Assembly: GCA_027924585.1 (NCBI GenBank)
Contig: BSBM01000186.1
Location: 5,208,001 to 5,272,000 of the forward strand
Length of the DNA: 64,000 bases
Direction of reading: 5' to 3'
Source of the DNA: Larix kaempferi
Lineage: Eukaryota; Streptophyta; Pinopsida; Pinales; Pinaceae
The notes below the pieces were generated by a model. It ran no database searches and had not been told where the DNA came from. It saw nothing but the letters and a program-made list of their open reading frames with translations. Shown here piece after piece: positions 1-9,506 of the stretch; the first letter of the stretch is position 1, and each line of letters starts with the position of its first letter. Both the position numbers and the translations under genes were made by a program.

Positions 1-258
1 CTCCTCTCTCTCCCAGGAGCCCACGAGAGGCTTCGCCTTTTCAGAGCAGATCTGTGCGACGAAGAGAGCTTCGATCTTGCCATCCATGGCTGCCACGGCG
101 TCTTTCATGTGGTCACTCCGACAGATTTCGGTGGTGGTGGTGTCCTCATCTCATCCAAGAAATTATTAGATTTGGGATTCAAATATAAATACAGTCTGGA
201 CCAGATTATTGATGACAGCCTCAAATATTTTCAGAAACTGGGCATACTCATTCACTGA
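1..258 (+). pseudogene. Fused-end fragment of an NAD(P)-dependent short-chain reductase (DFR/ANR/CCR-like)
   Basis: Frame 1 is open from the window edge to a TGA at 256-258 (85 codons). The first about 40 codons read like the region after the cofactor loop of plant dihydroflavonol/anthocyanidin/cinnamoyl-CoA reductases ([15 protein letters not shown], then HGCHGVFHV). The last about 40 codons read like the C-terminal end of the same family ([18 protein letters not shown], then IIDDSL). Family members are about 320-350 residues, and the two pieces are normally separated by about 200 residues containing the catalytic Tyr-x3-Lys. Here they are joined in frame through a short Gly run at 131-141, so catalysis is impossible. 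No GT...AG intron of workable size lies between them. The 5' part is outside the window. Family assignment is from recognised motifs; the exact reductase type is not resolvable. Confidence 0.6.
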
Positions 259-350
259 CAACCTGGACTTAATTTCATCACGATATTAAGGAATCATTGG
301 CAGGGTAGAATATGTCCAGTTTTATGAGCAATGTTGTTTGATGATGGAAA

Positions 351-1020
351 GCCAGTGGAGGAGGAGGTTTGCCTGCAGACTGAAGTGAGACCCATTCCAC
401 CCCACATTCAAACTGGTTGCGGGCACAGAAGAGAAGCTTTGGATGGTCTACTTCCCTGACACTTGCACTCTCAAGGCATATCCCCACTCAGACTTACGCC
501 CACCTCAACAATGGCTCGAGGAAACTGGATCTTGGTGCCTCAGATTGCGGGCAAGGAAGAGAACCTTTGGATGGTCTACTTCCCTGACACTTGCACTCTC
601 AAGGCATATCCCCACTCAGACTTACGCCCACCTCAACAATGGCTCGAGGAAACTGGATCTTGGCGCCTCAGTTTCTGTTCTGATACCCATTTACCTGGGC
701 TTTGTTGGGCGTAATAATTCATAAAGGATTTCCTAATCATCGTTGGTAGCGTGGATTTCTGTCACTTATTTCAGAAGCTCCGGCAGAGATCATATAACGT
801 CTGCCATTGGAGGAGGAGGTTTGCCTGCAGACTGAAGTGGGACCCATTCCACCCCACATTCAAACCAGTTGCGGGCACGGAAGAGAAGCTTTGGATGGTC
901 TACTTCGCTGACACTTGCACTCTCAAGGCATATCCCCACTCACACTTACGCCCACCTCAACAATGGCTCCGAGGAAACCGGATCTTGGCGCCTCAGGTTC
1001 TGTTCTTAGCATATGTCTGA
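351..1020 (+). pseudogene. Duplicated Agenet (Tudor-like) domain fragments
   Basis: A block at 351-545 recurs at 803-998 (offset 452), and its 3' half is also tandemly repeated with a 128-bp offset (about 417-543 and 544-671). In frame 1 each copy encodes LWMVYFPDT (or FADT) followed by DLRPPQQW (or HLRPPQQW). This resembles the second half of plant Agenet domains, where an aromatic-rich strand with VYFPDT is followed by DLRPHQEW-type residues. Agenet domains are Tudor-like modules of chromatin or RNA-binding proteins. No complete gene model is visible: the frames are short and end at 714 and 1020. It may be exon debris from an Agenet-domain gene or a repeat derived from one. Assignment rests on motif resemblance alone. 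Confidence 0.4.
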
Positions 1021-1199
1021 TACCCATAATAATTCATATGTCTGATTTTAAAAAAAATTTAAATATTCTCTTAAAGGAGGGTTTCTAATGCACGCAAATC
1101 CGCTATGAAATCCCCCGCAGTGCTCAGGCCCTCTGCCAGTTGCTTATCAACTCTCCAATGTCCACCCGCGGCCCCGCCTTCTCTTCCAAAATCTGGTGT

Positions 1200-1320
1200 C
1201 GAGAAGGCTTCCTAAATTTAATCTTCCAAGGCGTTGGAATGTCTGATTACAGAACCTGTGGAGAACGGACGAGGAGGAGATCAAGAGGCTCGGGCGCGTG
1301 GAGATCATCAGGTAGGTATC
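1200..1320 (+). repeat. Copy 1 of an exon-like block followed by a GT splice-donor-like site
   Basis: The segment starting around TTCCAAGGCGTTG (about 1226), through a stretch encoding EPVENGRG, to CATCAGGTAGG (about 1305-1317) is repeated at about 1626-1693 and beyond. A CAG/GTAGG donor-like junction ends the conserved part in both copies, followed by the same intron-like sequence (CTCTGACTTCGCCTATACT). Copy 1 has about 24 extra bases before the donor. This looks like a duplicated exon end plus intron start. The parent gene is not recognised. Confidence 0.35.
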
Positions 1321-1340
1321 TCTCTGACTTCGCCTATACT

Positions 1341-1430
1341 ATTATTATGTTCGATTTATGTGAAATTGGGTTCGATTAAAGTGGAATTATTATGTTCGAT
1401 TTATGTGAAATTGGGTTCGATTAAAGTGGA
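1341..1430 (+). repeat. Exact 45-bp tandem duplication
   Basis: The 45-base unit beginning ATTATTATGTTCGATTTATG occurs at 1341-1385 and again without visible change at 1386-1430. It lies in the intron-like sequence downstream of the donor-like site. Identity of the two units points to a recent slippage or unequal exchange. Confidence 0.85.
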
Positions 1431-1534
1431 ATTAGGTTAAAATTTTAGATGAATTTAAAGTCTCACGAAACTTTAATCAGAAAGGCTATTAGTTATAAGT
1501 TTGTGCTATTTCTATTTCATATAGGGTTTCATCA

Positions 1535-1741
1535 ATGGCCTGTCATAAACCCACCATATATGTGGAGAATGGTGACGGGGTTGGCGAGGTACTGGAGCCC
1601 CGAAATGTAATCGTAGCCAGCTCTTCCAAGGCGTTGAAATGTAGGATTACAGAACCGGTGGAGAACGGACGAGGAGCAGATCATCAGGTAGGATTTCTCT
1701 CTGACTTCGCCTATACTATTAATATGTATGGGTTAAAGTAG
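1535..1741 (+). pseudogene. Exon-like coding fragment, copy 2 (unidentified)
   Basis: An ATG-initiated frame of 68 codons starts MACHKPTIYVENGDG and reads into the second copy of the EPVENGRG block, then through a GT donor-like junction at about 1687 into intron-like sequence. The coding-looking part is roughly 1535-1686. It lies close to Agenet-like fragments and could derive from the same gene, but no domain is recognised. Treat as host-gene debris. Confidence 0.25.
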
Positions 1742-1759
1742 AATTGGGTTCGATTAATA

Positions 1760-3461
1760 TGAAAATAGGTTAAATTTTTAGATGAGTTTAATGTCTTTTT
1801 CCACTATAAATTGGCCTTAAAAATGAACCAAAATTTTCGAATCACATATTTTATGAAAATTGTTCCATACTTAGATTGATCCACCGAGCTTTTTTTCACT
1901 CTCACATTGAACAATTATTTTAAACATTTTTAAGCCAACAAAATAATGAATCTGTTGTTTAAAACGGACGTGCAGATTTTCCATATATGTTACCTAAAAA
2001 ACCATTAATACCTTTCTTTAGTTATGGATTTCTTCCATTAAAAACAGTTCTTCCACAACCAAATTACTGTAAATGCTTTTTTGAAGAATAACAAACATAT
2101 GGCTGATTGTATATGCTGTGATATGTATTAAGAAAATCAGTTATAAGTTTTTTCTATTTCCATTTCATATAGTGAAAAGCTTGTTAATGTTTACTGATTT
2201 CATATATGTTATTTGGTTTGTTGATTTTGTGGAGTGATGAATGGGTATTTGTCCAATAGGTATGAGAAGGGTTGCATAACATGTGTCAATTTTTTTCATA
2301 TGATTGGCTGAGCAAACAGAAGGGACTTCTCCATTTTATGTTGGATGATGGACACATAAAGGTAGTTATTTACCATGATTTGCCTAAATGAAAGAAAATA
2401 AATGAATAAGTAGATCAAATTAATAATAGATTATTTTGTTCTAGTTACTTTGATAACTTGATTTTTTTATTTTTTAGATAAGAAAAATTTTATGATATTC
2501 TTTAAATTATTTAATTCAATTTTATTTTTTTTATAAATTTTTTTAAATTAAATTATATATATTTATATCTATCTATCTATATATATATAATCCCTACGTG
2601 GTTATGGTCTTAAATCTTAAAACCTTTACGTGATCAAAGAATGGTCGAAGATGCTAGTTGGTTAGTGGTAGTGTTTTGGTAGTAGAGTTTTTTACATATT
2701 TGATTTTTTAAACAATTTTTATAGTTTATTATTTTGTAGTTAATTTTAACTTATTTTTATATTTTATACATTTTTGTTAAAAAGTAACAATTGATTTTTT
2801 ATTATTTTTTTCTTTATTTTGGAAAAACTTGTTATTAAATTATTCGAAATGTTAAATTTAGAAAAAGATAATTAAAAATTAATTTTAGCATGTTTTTTAT
2901 ACATGATTTTGTTTTTTTAAGTTAGACATGTAGTGGGATGTTTTTTATTACAGAATTTTGTTTTTTTAAGTTAGATATGTAGTTGGAAATAGAGTAATAA
3001 TTAGAATGAGAGTAGTATTATTGTTTTAATTTTTATTTAATTTAGTTATCTTGAAATCTCTCTTTATTTTATTATTAGAATTTATTTAGTTTTTGTTTTT
3101 TAAGTTAGTCATATGATTGGAAATAGAGTGACTATTAGAATGAAAGTAGTATTTTTTTTTTATAATTTTTATTGGAAATAACTTAGTTCTCTTGAAATCT
3201 TTTTATTATATTTTTTGAATTTATTTAGTTGATGGATATGGCTAGTTGTTATTATTTATGGATGTAATATTTAAGAACATGGATTGTAAGATATAAATAT
3301 GTAGTTTTTTAATATATGTTTTAATGAAAATATTACTAATAGATGTGCACATATAAAGTATATTAAAATTATGAGGAGTATATGATTTTTCTTTCTTTCT
3401 TATAATGTTATTTATTTATATTATTATAGTATAGCACTTTTATATATTTTTATTGCAATCG
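1760..3461. other. AT-rich non-coding DNA
   Basis: No coding potential is seen on either strand. The stretch is dominated by T- and A-runs and contains a short TATC/TA-rich microsatellite near 2555-2590 and the 134-bp tandem repeat listed separately. It ends abruptly at the purine tract. Confidence 0.7.
2960..3228 (+). repeat. Imperfect 134-bp tandem repeat
   Basis: Two diverged units start with TTTTTTAAGTTAG and share TTGGAAATAGAGT (2983 and 3117, offset 134), AGTAGTATT, CTTGAAATCT and GAATTTATTTAGTT in the same order. Unit 1 is about 2960-3094 and unit 2 about 3094-3228. A shorter partial unit may precede them at about 2905. Non-coding. Confidence 0.7.
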
Positions 3462-5269
3462 ATCTTAAAGAGGGGTGTAGAAGAGAGGGGTCAAAGGAAG
3501 GGAAGAAGCATTTAAGAGGAAGATAAGGGTAGCTAAGGGAGTTTTGGAGTGGTAAAGGAGGAGAAAATGGGGAGAGGAAGAGGGTGTAGGAATAAAGAAA
3601 AACATATGAAGATGTTGGGTTATAGAAGCACTAGGTAGGAAGGGGGAGAGGAGGAGGAGCGGGGGGGAGGGGAGGAGGAGCGGGAGAGGAGGATGTGGGG
3701 AGGAAGCAGAGGGATGGGGAGGGGAGGAGGAGGAGCAAGAAGGGGGATGGGGAGAGGCAGAGAGGGGAGGGGCAGGGGAGGAGGAGGAGGAGTTGACAAG
3801 AGGGGAGGGGAAGGGAAGGTGGATCGGTGGGAGGAGGGGCATATGGGAGGGAAGGATAGGGGGGAGGGAGGGAGGGAGGGAGGGAGGGAGGGGGAGTGGG
3901 GGGAAGTGGGGTGAGGATGGAGAGATAGGGGGTGGAAAGGAGGGAGAGGGTGAGGTGGGGGGGAGGGAAAGGAAGGAAAGGAGGAGGGAGAGTGGAAGGG
4001 GGATTGGAGGAGGAGGAGGAGGAGGAGGAGGAGGAGGGAGCGGGGGGGGAGGCAGGTGAGGAGGAGGAGGGAGGGGGGGGGAGGCAGTAGAGGGGGAGGT
4101 GTGGAGGAAGGAGGGAGAGGAGGAGGATGGGAGGGGGGAAGGAGGAGGAGGATCGAGATGAGGATGAGGAGGAGGGAGGGAGGGAGGAGGAGGAGAGGGG
4201 ATATGATAGGGAGAGGGAGGGGAGGCGAATATAAGGAGGAGGAGAGAGGGAGGGAGGGAGGGAGGATGGGTGTGGGGTAAAGATGGAGAGATAGGGGTTG
4301 TAATGAGGAAGAGGGTTGGGGGGAGGGTGGTTTAGGGTGAGGGGGGGGGAGGGAAAGGAAGGAAATGAGGAGGGAGAGTGGAAGGGGGATTGGAGGAGGA
4401 GGGGGGAGGGAGGAGGAGGAGGAGGGAGGAGGAGGAGGAGGAGGAGGAGGAGGGAGGAGGAGGAGGAGGAGGGAGGGGGGAGGGATGGGAGGTGGGGCGG
4501 GGCGGGGATGGAGAGTAGGAGAGGAAAATGGGCAGAGGAGGAGGTGGGGAGGAAGGATGGAGAGGAGGATAGGAGAAAGAAGGGGATGGATAAGTGGGAG
4601 GTGGAGGTGTAAGAGAAAGAGGGGGATGAGGAAGATGAGGAGTAGGAGGACTAAGGGGAAGTGGGGGAAGCGAATGAGGAGTCGGAGGGAGATGGTGGGG
4701 TGTAGAGGGGAGGAGGAGGGGGGGAGGGGTCAAGGATACTGGAGGAGAGGGGAGGTGGGAGGAGGAGGAAGGTGAGGCAGAGGGAGAGGGGGAGGAGTAG
4801 GAGGAGGGGTAGATGATGAGTTAGGGGGAAGGGGGAAGGGATGGGAAGGAGACTAAGAACAGCAGGAGGAGGGGGGAGGAGGAGGGGGGAAGGATGGGAG
4901 GGGAGGGGATAGGGAGAGGGATAGGGAGGGGAGGGGGATATAGGGAGGAGGAGGGATGGGAGGGGAGTGCGGTGATGATGATGAGATAGGTAGTGGAAAT
5001 GAGGGAGAGGGTGGGGGGGTAGGGGAGGGTGAGGTGGGATGATGGAAAGGAAGGAAATGAGGAGGGAGAGTGGAAGGGGGATTGGAGGAGGAGTATCAGG
5101 AGCAACGGGGAGGGGGGAGGAGGAGGGAGGTGAGGAGAAAGGGATGGGATCTGGGGAGGGGGAAGAAAAGTAGGAGAGGAAAAGGTTGAGAGGAGGAGGT
5201 GGGGAGGAAGGAGGTAGAGGAGGAAGAGGGGAGGGGGGAAGGATGAGGAGGAGGAGGAAAGAGAGAGGA

Positions 5270-8230
5270 GGATGGGGAGAGGAGGAGGGGGGAGGGATGG
5301 GAGGGATGGGAGGGAGATGAGGAAATGGAGGGGAGGGGAGAGGATGGGATAGGGAGAGGGAGGGCAGTGGAGGGGATGAGGAGGAGAGAGGGGAGGGAGT
5401 GGGAGAGACAGAATAGTAGGAGGAGGGGAGGGGTAGGGGGAGATAGGGAGAAAAGGGGAAGGGGCAGAGGAAGGGAGAGGAAGAGATTGGGAGAGTGGGA
5501 GGAACAGGAGAGGAAGGTAGAGGGGGCTGGATAGGTGGGAGGTAGAGGTGTAGGAGAAAGAGGGGGATGAGCAACATGAGGACGAGGGAGACTAATGGGA
5601 GGTGTTTGAAAGGGATGAGGAGTGGGAGGGGGAGGGGGATTGGAGGGGAGATGAGGGATGGGGAAGAGGATAGGAGAGTTGGAGGAGGAGGAGGGGAGGG
5701 GTGAAGGAGAGAATAGGGGAGGGTAAAGGGGAGGAGGGGAGAGATGAGGGAGAGGTAGAGTGGGAGGAGTAGGAGGAGGGGGAGATGATGAGTGGGGGGA
5801 GGAGGGGGAAGGGATCTGATGGGGGATGGGAAGGAGACTAAGAAGAGGAGGAGGAGGAGGGGAAAGGAGTGGGTAGTTAGGGGGAGGGGGGAGGAAGGGT
5901 GAAGGATGGGGAGAGGAGGAGGACAAGGGAGGTAGGAACAAGGATGGGGATTAAAGGGGAGGGGTGGGGGAGAGGGGGGATCAGGTTTGTGGAGGGAGTG
6001 GGGGAGGGTAGGGGAGGGCAGGGGGAAGGTGGGGGGAGGAGTGGAGTTGGGGAGGATGTCATAAGAAGAAAAGGAGAAGGATGATGAGGGGAGAGGGAAG
6101 AGGGTATGGGAATGGAGGGGAGGGGGAGGGGTGGAAGTTGAAGGGGGAAGGGGAGGAGGAGTAAGAGGAGTACAACAAGGGAAGGGGAGAGGGAAAGGGG
6201 GAAGAGGAGGGAGTGGAGGAGGAGAGGACAAGAAGGAGGGGAGGGGAGCAAGGAGAGGATAGGGAGTGGAGATTCAAGGATGGGAGAGGGGAGAGGGGAG
6301 TGGGAGGGAGAGGTGGTGAGAAGTATTCCAAGAGGCTAGGTGAAGGGTGAGGAATATCAAGGGGGGGGAGGGGATATGGTAGAGGAGGAGGATGTGGGGT
6401 GGAGGGGAGGGGGAAAGGGGGAGGAGAATGGGGAGGGTAGGGTAGGGGAGGAGAAATGGGAGAGGGGGATGCCAAGGATGATGGTAGGGGAAGGGGGGTT
6501 GAAGAGAGGAGAGGGTATAGGGGTGGTTTGAAGGATACCAAGAGGTTAGGTGGATGGGGAGGAGGATCAAGGGTAGAGGAGGAAGAAGTCTGGTGGATGG
6601 GAGAGGTGAAGGGGGAGGAGAAGGGTGGAGGGGAGGGGAGGGGAGGGGAGGGGAAGTGGGATAGGGGAAGGGGGAGTATGATGGGAGGCAATGGGATAGG
6701 GGGAGGAAGGGGGAGAGGAGGCAGCGAGGAGATTGGAGAGCATGAGTAGGAGGAGGAGGAGAGGGATGGGAGGGGGTAGAGATGGGAGGGAGATGAGGAA
6801 AGGGAGGGGAGGGGAGAGGATGGGATAGGGAGAGGGAGGGGAGTGGAGGGGATGAGGAGTAGAGAGGGGAGGGAGTGGGAGAGAGGGAATAGAAGGAGGA
6901 GGGGAGGGGTAGGGGGAGATAGGGAGAAAAGGGGAAGGGGCAGAGGAAGGGAGAGTAAGAGATTGGGAGAGTGGGAGGAAGGGGAGAGGAAGGCAGAGGG
7001 GGGTGGATAGGTGGGAGGCAGAGGTGTAGGAGAAAGAGGGGGATGAGCAAGATGAGGAGGGGGGAGACTAAGGGGAGGTGTTTGAAAGGGATGAGGAGTG
7101 GGAGGGGGAGGGGGATTGGAGGGGAGATGAGGGATGGGGAAGAGGATAGGAGAGTTGGATGAGGAGGAGGGGAGCGGTGAAGGAGAGAAGAGAGGAGGGT
7201 AGAGGGGAGGAGGGGAGAGATGAGGGAGAGGTAGAGGGGGAGGAGTAGGAGGAGGGGGAGATGATGAGTCGGGGGAGGAGGGGGAACGGATCTGAGGGGG
7301 GATGGGAAGGAGACTAAGAAGAGGAGGAGGAGGAGGGGAAAGGAGTGGGTAGTTAGGGGGAGGGGGGAGGAGGGGGAGGAAGGGTGAAGGATGGGGAGAG
7401 GAGGAGGACAAGGGAGGTAGGAACAAGGATGGGTATTAAAGGGGAGGGGTGGGGGAGAGGGGGGATCAGGTTTATGGAGGGAGTGGGGGAGGGGAGGGGA
7501 GGGTAGGGGGAAGGTGGGGGGAGGAGTGGAGTTGGGGAGGATGGCATAAGAAGAAAAGGAGAAGGATGAGGAGGGGAGAGGGAAGAGGGTATGGGAATGG
7601 AGGGGAGGGGTAGGGGTGGAAGTTGAAGGGGGAAGGGGAGGAGGAGTAAGAGGAACACAACAAGGGAAGGGGAGAGGGGAAGGGGGAAGAGGAGGGAGTG
7701 GAGGAGGAGAGGACAAGAAGGAGGGGAGGGGGGTGAGGAGAGGACAGGGAGTGGAGGTTCAAGGATGGGAGAGGGGATAGGGGAGGGGGAGGGAGAGGTG
7801 GGGAGAAGGATTCCAAGAGGCTAGGTGGAGGAGGAGGAATATCAAGGGGGGAGGAGGGGATATGGTAGAGGAGGAGGAAGTGGGGTGGAGGGGAGGGGGA
7901 AAGGGGGAGGAGAATGGGGAGGGTAGGGTAGGGGAGGGGAAATGGAAGAGGGGGAGGCTGAGGATGATTGGATGGGAAGGGGGGTTGAAGAGAGGAGAGG
8001 GTATAGGGGTGGTTTGAAGGATTCCAAGAGGTTAGGTGGATGGGGAGGAGGAGCAAGGGTAGAGGAGGAAGAAGTCTGGTGGATGGGAGAGGGGAAGGGG
8101 GAGGAGAAGGGAGGAGCAGAGGGAAGGGGAGGGGAAGTGGGACAGGGGAAGGAGGAGGATGATAGGAGGGGATGGGATAGGGGGAGGAAGGGTGGGAGGA
8201 GGCAGCGAGGAGATTGGAGAGCATGAGTAG
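5270..8230 (+). repeat. Tandem 1.48-kb higher-order repeat inside the purine tract
   Basis: Two copies, about 5270-6746 and about 6747-8230, can be aligned by rare landmarks: AGGATGGGATAGGG (5341 and 6817), GGACAAGGGAGGTAGG (5921 and 7406), TTCAAGGATGGGAG (6273 and 7758), GGAAGAAGTCTGG (6581 and 8067) and GCAGCGAGGAGATTGG (6721 and 8202). Offsets of 1476-1486 show small indels. A partial third copy is visible upstream (AGAGGGGGATGAG at about 4617, and GGGAAGGGATGGGAAGG near 4833). Confidence 0.85.
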
Positions 8231-9074
8231 GAGGAGGAGGAGGAGGAGGAGGAGGATGGGAAGAGAAGTTGTTAGAGGGATGGTTAAATATGGGTAGGAG
8301 AGGCATTAGGTGGAAGAGGATGAGGAGGATGAGTAAGGGGAGGAGGTGAAGGCACTGATGAGGAGGACTATTATGAGGGGTGGGAGGGAGAGGGAAGGGG
8401 TTGGGTGGGGTGGGAGTAGGCAGATAGGGAAGGGAGAAGGAGAGGGATAGGAGTAGGAGGGGGAGAGGAGGGGGGAGGGAAGAGGAGGGGGATGATTGGG
8501 AGGGGGGGCAGTTTCGAAGGAGGAGATGAAAGGGAGTGAAGAGGGTGTTGTGGGAGGAGGGGGGGGAAGGGAGGGGGAGGAGGTAGTAGGAGGGGGACTG
8601 GAGGAGGAGGAGGTTGGAGGAGGAGGAGAGCCAGTGAGGATAGGGCAAGGAGTGGATGGGATGTAAAATAATGGGTAGAGGGGAGAGTGGAGGGGAGGGG
8701 AGCAGCAAAGGGGGGAGGGGAGGTGGAAAGGGGGCACAGGAGATGGATAGGGGGGAGTGGAGGTGGAGGTGGAGGTTATGGGATGGCAGGGGTAGGTGGA
8801 GAGAGGTGGGAGAAGGATGGGGATAGGGGTAGGGGAGAGAGGAAAAGGGGGGGTTGAGGAGGGGCTGGAGGAGGCCGAGGGGAGAGGGTAAACTGTGAGA
8901 AGGAGGTGGAGGAGGAGGAATGAGGGGCGATTGAAGAGGAGTAGGAGTTGGAGGAGGAGGCAAAGGAAAAGGAGGTGGAGAGGTGGGGGGGAAAAGGAGT
9001 GGTGGGTGGAGCTGGAGGAGGACGAGGAAGGGGGGGAGGAGATGGAGGAGTAAAATGGTAATTCCAATGGACAA

Positions 9075-9100
9075 CATGTGTATGTTAGAGCATACACATG
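9075..9100. repeat. Perfect 10-bp inverted repeat (hairpin), copy 1
   Basis: CATGTGTATG, a 6-base loop and CATACACATG form a perfect stem. A second small inverted repeat (ATGGAT/ATCCAT) follows about 12 bases downstream in copy 2. The hairpin sits in the only non-purine part of the 368-bp unit. Confidence 0.8.
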
Positions 9101-9442
9101 GCCTTGAGTTCATGGATGGTTCACCCATTCAGTGAGGTGGAGGTTATGGGATGGGAGGGGTAGGTGGAGAGAGGTGGGAGAAGGATGGGGATAGGAGTAG
9201 GGGAGAGAGGAAAAGGGGGGGTTGAGGAGGGGCTGGAGGAGGCAGAGGGGAGAGGGTAAACTATGAGAGGGAGGTGGAGGAGGAGGAATGAGGGGTGATT
9301 GAAGAGGAGTAGGAGTTGGAGGAGGAGGCAAAGGAAAAGGAGGTGGAGAGGTGGGGGGGAAAAGGAGTGGTGGGTGGAGCTGGAGGAGGACGAGGAAGGG
9401 GGGGAGGAGATGGAGGAGTAGAATGGTAACTCCAATGGACAA

Positions 9443-9468
9443 CATGTGTATGTTAGAACATACACATG
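9443..9468. repeat. Perfect 10-bp inverted repeat (hairpin), copy 2
   Basis: This has the same stem as at 9075-9100, with one loop base changed (TTAGAA instead of TTAGAG). The stem is unchanged between copies. Confidence 0.8.
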
Positions 9469-9506
9469 GCCTTGAGTTCATGGATGGTTCATCCATTCAA
9501 TGAAGA

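Larger units (their letters stand above)
3462..9500 (+). repeat. 6-kb polypurine (GGA/GAG/GGGA) tract
   Basis: For about 6 kb the + strand is almost only G and A, with isolated T and rare C. It contains pure runs such as (GGGA)n near 3863-3895 and (GGA)n near 4010-4038 and 4425-4470, plus G-runs compatible with G-quadruplexes (for example about 4490-4512). The minus strand shows open frames of up to 526 codons made of Pro, Ser and Leu. These are by-products, because a polypyrimidine strand cannot form stop codons. The tract is internally organised into higher-order repeats. Such mirror-symmetric purine DNA can form triplex (H-DNA) structures and is hard to assemble. Function unknown. Confidence 0.9.
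8771..9506 (+). repeat. 368-bp tandem duplication at the 3' edge of the purine tract
   Basis: The unit starting GGAGGTTATGGGATGG lies at 8771 and again at 9139. The non-purine landmarks CATGTGTATG (9075 and 9443) and GGATGGTTCA (9114 and 9482) keep the same 368-base offset. The copies look about 97% identical by eye. Each unit ends with about 60 bp of mixed-composition DNA that carries a palindrome. Confidence 0.85.

Noticed and set aside
3693-4775. Plus-strand Gly/Arg/Glu-rich frames in the purine tract
   Set aside because: Translation of GGA/GAG/AGG repeats, with no start context or domain and many overlapping frames.
4332-9496. Minus-strand open frames of up to 526 codons rich in Pro, Ser and Leu
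   Set aside because: They lie in a polypyrimidine strand, which cannot form stop codons. Composition is explained entirely by CCT/TCC/CTC repeats and no domain is visible.
5270-9506. CRISPR-like array from regular tandem repeats
   Set aside because: Repeats are purine satellites without unique spacers or cas genes, in a plant nuclear context.
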